From: Streptomyces lanatus | GTDB lineage: Bacteria; Actinomycetota; Actinomycetes; Streptomycetales; Streptomycetaceae | Assembly (NCBI RefSeq): GCF_014655715.1 | Contig: NZ_BNBM01000013.1 | Span: 16,555 to 80,554, forward strand | Direction: 5' to 3' | Length of the DNA: 64,000 nt | Shown here: positions 59,691 through 64,000 of the stretch, one piece after another | Layout of the letters: every line of letters starts with the position of its first letter | How positions within the stretch are numbered: the first letter of the stretch is position 1 | Program-made: the position numbers and the translations under genes | Notes under the pieces: model-generated | What the model was told of the DNA's origin: nothing | The model's input: the letters and a program-made list of their open reading frames with translations, nothing else | The model's database searches: none

Positions 59691-61901
59691 TCAGACGAGG
59701 TCGAACCGGTCCAGGTTCATGACCTTGACCCACGCCTCGACGAAGTCCTTGACGAACTTCTCCTTCGCGTCGTCGCTCGCGTAGACCTCGGCGAGGGCGC
59801 GCAGCTCGGAGTTGGAGCCGAAGACCAGGTCGGCACGGGTGCCGGTCCACTTGACCTGGCCCGAGGCGTCACGGCCCTCGAACGTGGTCTGGTCCTCGGA
59901 GGTGGACTTCCAGGTCGTGCCCAGGTCGAGCAGGTTGACGAAGAAGTCGTTGGTCAGCTTGCCCGGCGTCTCGGTGAGCACGCCGTGCTTGGTGCCGTTG
60001 TGGTTGGCGCCCAGGACACGCAGACCGCCGACCAGGACGGTCATCTCGGGGGCGCTGAGCGCGAGCAGGTTGGCGCGGTCAAGCAGCAGGTACTCGGCGG
60101 GAAGGCGGTTGCCCTTGCCGAGGTAGTTGCGGAACCCGTCGTACGACGGCTCGAGCGCCGCGAACGACTCGGGGTCGGTGTGCTCCTCGGTCGCGTCGAC
60201 ACGGCCCGCGGTGAACGGCACCTCGACGGCGACACCGGCGTCCTTGGCGGCCTTCTCGACGGCGGCGGAGCCACCGAGGACGATCAGGTCGGCCAGGGAG
60301 ACCTTCTTGGCGCCCGAGTTGAACTCGCCCTGGACGGTCTCCAGGACGCGGAGGACCTGGGCGAGCTCGTCCGGGTCGTTGACCTCCCAGTTGCGCTGCG
60401 GCTCCAGGCGGACACGGCCGCCGTTGGCGCCACCGCGCTTGTCGCTGGCGCGGTGCGTGGCGGCGGACGCCCAGGCGGCCTTGACCAGCTGCGGGACGGT
60501 CAGGCCGGAGTCGAGGATCTTCGCCTTGAGCGCGGTGGCGTCGGCGGCGTCGATGGCCTCGCCCTCGGCGGCGGGCAGCGGGTCCTGCCACAGCAGGGTC
60601 TCCGCCGGGACCTCCGGGCCGAGGTACAGGGACTTCGGGCCCAGGTCACGGTGGGTGAGCTTGTACCAGGCGCGGGCGAAGGCGTCCGCGAACTCGGCCG
60701 GGTTCTCGTGGAAGCGCTTGGAGATCGGGCCGTAGATCGGGTCGAAGCGCAGCGAGAGGTCGGTGGTGAGCATCGTGGGCAGCTTCTTCGAGCCGCCGTG
60801 GGCGTCGGGGATGATCGCCTCGGCGTTCTTGGCCACGTACTGCTTGGCGCCGGCCGGGGACTCGCTCAGCTCCCACTCGTAGCCGAAGAGGATGTCGAAG
60901 AAGTCGTTGCTCCACTGGGTGGGCTTGGTGGTCCAGGTGACCTCCAGACCACTGGTGATCGCGTCGCCGGCCTTGCCGGAGCCGTAGGTGGACTTCCAGC
61001 CCAGGCCCTGCTGCTCCATGGCGGCGGCCTCGGGGTCGTTGCCGACCGCGTCGGCCGGGCCGGCGCCGTGGGTCTTGCCGAAGGTGTGGCCACCGGCGAT
61101 GAGGGCGACGGTCTCCTCGTCGTTCATCGCCATGCGGCGGAAGGTCTCGCGGATGTCGCGGGCCGCGGCGATCGGGTCCGGGTTGCCGTTCGGGCCCTCC
61201 GGGTTGACGTAGATCAGGCCCATCTGGACGGCGCCGAGCGGGTTCTCCAGCTCACGGTCGCCGGTGTAGCGCTGGTCGTCGAGCCAGGTGGTCTCGGGGC
61301 CCCAGTAGACGTCCTCGTCGGCCTCCCAGACGTCGGCGCGGCCGCCGCCGAAGCCGAAGGTCTCGAAGCCCATCTGCTCCAGGGCGACGTTACCGGTGAG
61401 GATGATGAGGTCGGCCCAGGAGATGGACTGGCCGTACTTCTTCTTGACCGGCCACAGCAGACGGCGGGCCTTGTCGAGGTTGCCGTTGTCCGGCCAGCTG
61501 TTCAGGGGCGCGAAGCGCTGCTGACCGCGGCCGCCACCACCGCGGCCGTCGCTGATGCGGTAGGTGCCGGCGCTGTGCCAGGCCATCCGGATCATCAGCG
61601 GGCCGTAGTTGCCGAAGTCCGCGGGCCACCAGTCCTGCGAGGTGGTCAGCACCTCGGCGATGTCCCGTTTGACGGCCGCCAGGTCGAGGGCCTGGAACGC
61701 CTCCGCGTAGTCGAACTCCGCACCGAGCGGGTTGGCGACGACGGGGTCCTTCGCGAGGATCTTCAGGTTGAGCCGTTCCGGCCACCACTGACGGTTGCCG
61801 CCGCCCTGCGTGGGGTGCGCGGCGCGACCGTGAGCGACGGGGCAGCCACCGGTGCCCTCCGTCTTCGCGTCAGTGACGATCGCATCGGGGTTCTCAGCCA
61901 T
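59691..61901 (-). CDS. katG: Catalase-peroxidase
   Basis: A 736-residue KatG. The distal active site is in MIRMAWHSAGTYR (Arg, Trp, His). The Trp-Tyr-Met adduct residues are that Trp, the Tyr of GLIYVNPEGP and the Met of RRMAMND. The proximal haem His is in ALIAGGHTFGKTHGAG. The C-terminal haem-free duplicate domain is complete. It removes hydrogen peroxide and oxidises phenols in the cytoplasm. It lies 24 bases after the furA gene, forming the furA-katG operon well known in Streptomyces (FurS/CpeB in S. reticuli) and mycobacteria. Confidence 0.97.
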   Translation of the reverse strand: MAENPDAIVTDAKTEGTGGCPVAHGRAAHPTQGGGNRQWWPERLNLKILAKDPVVANPLGAEFDYAEAFQALDLAAVKRDIAEVLTTSQDWWPADFGNYGPLMIRMAWHSAGTYRISDGRGGGGRGQQRFAPLNSWPDNGNLDKARRLLWPVKKKYGQSISWADLIILTGNVALEQMGFETFGFGGGRADVWEADEDVYWGPETTWLDDQRYTGDRELENPLGAVQMGLIYVNPEGPNGNPDPIAAARDIRETFRRMAMNDEETVALIAGGHTFGKTHGAGPADAVGNDPEAAAMEQQGLGWKSTYGSGKAGDAITSGLEVTWTTKPTQWSNDFFDILFGYEWELSESPAGAKQYVAKNAEAIIPDAHGGSKKLPTMLTTDLSLRFDPIYGPISKRFHENPAEFADAFARAWYKLTHRDLGPKSLYLGPEVPAETLLWQDPLPAAEGEAIDAADATALKAKILDSGLTVPQLVKAAWASAATHRASDKRGGANGGRVRLEPQRNWEVNDPDELAQVLRVLETVQGEFNSGAKKVSLADLIVLGGSAAVEKAAKDAGVAVEVPFTAGRVDATEEHTDPESFAALEPSYDGFRNYLGKGNRLPAEYLLLDRANLLALSAPEMTVLVGGLRVLGANHNGTKHGVLTETPGKLTNDFFVNLLDLGTTWKSTSEDQTTFEGRDASGQVKWTGTRADLVFGSNSELRALAEVYASDDAKEKFVKDFVEAWVKVMNLDRFDLV

Positions 61902-61925
61902 GGGAAACCTTCCGAACTAGGTGAA

Positions 61926-62375
61926 TCACAGTGCTCGGGGTGCACTGTTGGCGGTGGAACAGTCGGGGCACAGGCCCCAGTAGATGACCTCGGCCTCGTC
62001 GATCGCGAAGCCGTGGTCGTCGGACGCGGTCAGACAGGGCGCCTCGCCGACCTCGCAGTCGACATCGGCGACGACACCGCACGACCGGCACACGATGTGG
62101 TGGTGGTTGTCGCCGACACGCCCCTCGAACCTGGCCGGACTGCCGGCCGGTTCGATACGACGTATCAGTCCCGCCGCGGTGAGTGCGTGGAGGCCCTCGT
62201 ACACGGCCTGGAGGGAGACATGACCTACGCGATCTCGCACCCCCGAGGCGATGGCCTCGACACCGAGGTGGTCACCGGCCCGGACGGTGTCGAGCAGCGC
62301 GACACGCGCCGCGGTCACCCTCAGGCCGGCACCGCGGAGCTCCTCGGCGGGGGTCGGAGTCTGGGATGCGGTCAT
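61926..62375 (-). CDS. furA: Fur-family peroxide-responsive regulator
   Basis: A 149-residue Fur protein: TPAEELRGAGLRVTAARVALLDTV and a winged helix (HVSLQAVYEGLHALTAAGLIRRIE). Metal sites are DNHHHIVCRSCGVVADVDC and the C-terminal GLCPDCS zinc pair. It should repress itself and katG with metal bound and release the DNA on oxidation by peroxide. Two direct ACGAATGAT repeats lie just upstream of its start and are the likely operator. Confidence 0.95.
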   Translation of the reverse strand: MTASQTPTPAEELRGAGLRVTAARVALLDTVRAGDHLGVEAIASGVRDRVGHVSLQAVYEGLHALTAAGLIRRIEPAGSPARFEGRVGDNHHHIVCRSCGVVADVDCEVGEAPCLTASDDHGFAIDEAEVIYWGLCPDCSTANSAPRAL

Positions 62376-62398
62376 GCCGCCAACCTACCTCTCTAAAC

Positions 62399-62424
62399 AC
62401 GAATGATTCAAGAAAACGAATGAT
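62399..62424. promoter_or_regulatory. Direct repeat ACGAATGAT x2, likely FurA operator
   Basis: Two identical 9-base copies, 17 bases apart start to start, in the only AT-rich stretch of the area. They lie 24-49 bases upstream of the furA ATG, where the furA-katG promoter must be. Confidence 0.6.
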
Positions 62425-62588
62425 GAAACTCTGGTGATCCATCCGCGGGTCCCTCCGCTGGCGCACATGGCAGCCAACCAGAGCCTCCCAAAGCGCGAAA
62501 AATCATCTTTTCTGACATTGACTCATGTCTTTGCGTCAAGGCCTCCATCGGGTCGGAATCCCACTCGTACTCGATGGAGGTACATCGC

Positions 62589-63959
62589 ATGCTCGGCAGA
62601 CATACGGCGGCCGGTCGCCGCGCCGCCCTGACCGCTCTGGGCGCCCTCGTTCTCACCGGTGCCACCACGGCAGCGGCGGCCGAACCGCCACCCGCGCCGG
62701 CGTCCACCGCGGCGCAGACCCTCGGTGCCGACCGGCCGCCGGCCGCGGTGGTACGCGCCATGGAGCGCGATCTGAAGCTGAAGCCGGGGCAGGCCGCCGA
62801 GCGGCTGGTCAACGAGGCGGAGGCGGGGGTCCGTGCGGGACGCCTGCGCAACTCGCTGGGCAAGCGCTTCGCGGGCGCCTGGCTGCGAGGGGCGACCTCC
62901 GCCGAGCTCGCCGTCGCGACCACTCACTCCGACGACGTGTCCGCCATTCAGGCGCAGGGCGCGAAGGCCGTCGTCGTCAAATATCCGCTGAGCGACCTCA
63001 AGGCCGTCAAGGAGAAGCTGGACAAGGCCGCGACCAGCGCCAACACACGCGACACACCCGTGTGGTACGTCGATGTGCCGACGAACCGCGTCGTCGTCCA
63101 GGCGGTCAAGCGGTCGGCCGCGACCACCTTCCTCAAGGCCGCAGGTGTCCAGGACAAGGACGTGACCGTCAAGGTGTCGGCGGCACGGCCGCGGCCGCTG
63201 GCCGACCTCGTCGGCGGCGACGCCTACTACATCGAGGGCACCGCCCGCTGCTCCATCGGGTTCTCCATCACCAAGGACACCCAGCAGGGCTTCGCCTCGG
63301 CGGGCCACTGCGGCAACGCCGACGACTCGACCACCGGGGCCAACATGGCCGCGCAGGGCACCTTCGAGGCCTCCACGTTCCCCGGCAAGGACATGTCCTG
63401 GGTGAGCGTGAACAGCGACTGGACCGCGACGCCGGACGTGGAGGGCGAGGGCGGCCAGCGGACGCAGGTCACCGGCTCGGTCCAGGCGCTCGTCGGGGCG
63501 TCGATCTGCCGCTCCGGCTCCACCACCGGCTGGCACTGCGGGACCATCCAGCAGCACGACACGAGTGTCAGCTACTCCGAGGGCACCGTCGACGGCGTCA
63601 CCGAGACCACCGTCTGCGCCGAGCCGGGCGACTCCGGCGGCCCGTACCTCTCCGGCTCCCAGGCACAGGGCGTGACCTCGGGCGGCTCGGGTGACTGCAC
63701 GGACGGCGGGACCACCTTCTACCAGCCGATCAACCCGATCCTCAGCGACTTCGGCCTGGTCCTGAAGACCGCGGCGGCCCAGAGTCCGGGTACGCCCGCG
63801 CCGCCGGACGGGACCGCCGCCGCCTGGTCCGCGGGCCGCGTCTATGAGGCCGGCTCGACGGTGACCCACGCGGGCGTGCGCTATCAGTGCCTGCAGAGCC
63901 ACCAGGCGCAGGGCCGGTGGTCGCCGGGTGCGACGCCGGCTCTGTGGCAGCGGATGTAG
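62589..63959 (+). CDS. Streptogrisin C-like serine protease with chitin-binding domain
   Basis: A 456-residue secreted S1-family protease, essentially the length of streptogrisin C (about 457). It has a signal peptide (RRAALTALGALVLTGATTAAAA), then a propeptide with the AMERDLKLKPGQAAERLVNE alpha-lytic-type domain. The catalytic domain has His in SAGHCGN (about 241), Asp in VNSDWTA (about 276) and Ser in PGDSGGPYL (about 349). A Thr/Pro linker and a C-terminal CBM5/12-like chitin-binding domain (AWSAGRVYEAGSTVTHAGVRYQCLQSH) follow. ATG at 62589 is preceded by GGAGG. It degrades extracellular protein, perhaps near chitin. Confidence 0.93.
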   Translation: MLGRHTAAGRRAALTALGALVLTGATTAAAAEPPPAPASTAAQTLGADRPPAAVVRAMERDLKLKPGQAAERLVNEAEAGVRAGRLRNSLGKRFAGAWLRGATSAELAVATTHSDDVSAIQAQGAKAVVVKYPLSDLKAVKEKLDKAATSANTRDTPVWYVDVPTNRVVVQAVKRSAATTFLKAAGVQDKDVTVKVSAARPRPLADLVGGDAYYIEGTARCSIGFSITKDTQQGFASAGHCGNADDSTTGANMAAQGTFEASTFPGKDMSWVSVNSDWTATPDVEGEGGQRTQVTGSVQALVGASICRSGSTTGWHCGTIQQHDTSVSYSEGTVDGVTETTVCAEPGDSGGPYLSGSQAQGVTSGGSGDCTDGGTTFYQPINPILSDFGLVLKTAAAQSPGTPAPPDGTAAAWSAGRVYEAGSTVTHAGVRYQCLQSHQAQGRWSPGATPALWQRM

Positions 63960-63968
63960 CGGATACGG

Positions 63969-63983
63969 CCGTCCGGCGGACGG
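63969..63983 (+). terminator. Possible hairpin after the protease gene
   Basis: CCGTCC-GGC-GGACGG starts nine bases after the protease stop codon. The stem is only six base pairs and the window ends soon after. Confidence 0.35.
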
Positions 63984-64000
63984 TGCGGGGCACGGGCCCC

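Overview
The window is a gene-dense, very GC-rich actinobacterial chromosome segment and almost certainly comes from a Streptomyces. The evidence is strong third-position G/C, many GTG starts, Tat-exported enzymes with ricin-type lectin tails, a streptogrisin C-like protease, F420-type oxidoreductases, and promoter-like GGAAT-N18/19-GTT elements of the SigR type. I find no rRNA, tRNA, CRISPR array, prophage or conjugative element. It looks like chromosomal-arm territory rich in catabolic and stress genes, with one decayed IS and one frameshifted small gene.

Layout. 1-3.5 kb: the tail of a ricin-lectin protein and a Tat-exported GH95 fucosidase with its own lectin domain. 3.5-6.2 kb: a frameshifted small gene, a divergent XRE regulator/SDR pair and an IS5-type transposase remnant. 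6.2-12.8 kb: pirin, two overlapping MarR genes, a TPR protein, a PepSY membrane protein, peptide deformylase, a disulfide-oxidoreductase-like flavoprotein and thioredoxin. 12.8-17.3 kb: aldehyde dehydrogenase and 4-hydroxybenzoate hydroxylase (pobA) with a LacI and a TetR regulator. 17.4-28.9 kb: FMN reductase, LysR, LLM oxidoreductase, ArsR-type regulator/MFS pair, TerC, HSL-type esterase, PucR-type and MarR regulators, CoA transferase and a lipoprotein.

28.9-35.2 kb is a sugar-import operon (LacI regulator, lipoprotein binding protein, two permeases, GH42 beta-galactosidase) with twin perfect operators in front of lacI. 35.2-40.9 kb holds a fructosamine-kinase-like gene, a two-subunit IorAB-type molybdenum hydroxylase, a flavin monooxygenase and an AMIN-like secreted protein. 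40.9-46.4 kb is a hydroxyquinol (resorcinol-type) pathway: flavin hydroxylase, intradiol dioxygenase and maleylacetate reductase, with a divergent NtrC-like regulator that has lost its sigma-54 contact loop. 46.5-52.9 kb: YceI-like protein, DUF5519-type protein, PPK2, AHSA1-like protein, amidohydrolase, and a glucarate dehydratase/GntP permease pair. 53-64 kb: PPOX protein, archease, CapA-like protein, two phosphoribosyltransferase paralogues, GNAT, SDR, type-II NADH-dehydrogenase-like protein, katG-furA and the protease.

Two themes tie the window together. One is soluble aromatic catabolism: pobA with an aldehyde dehydrogenase, the hydroxyquinol branch and the molybdenum hydroxylase. The other is thiol/peroxide stress: three exact SigR-consensus promoters lie within about 9 kb (TPR gene, thioredoxin, FMN reductase), and katG-furA sits further on. 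No wholly new system is evident. The most unusual items are the SigR promoter cluster, including one whose spacer holds a TetR-type operator, the sigma-54-less NtrC-like regulator with a clean palindrome in its divergent promoter, a start-site hairpin on the sugar-binding protein gene, and a flavoprotein disulfide reductase with Tyr in place of the usual catalytic His.
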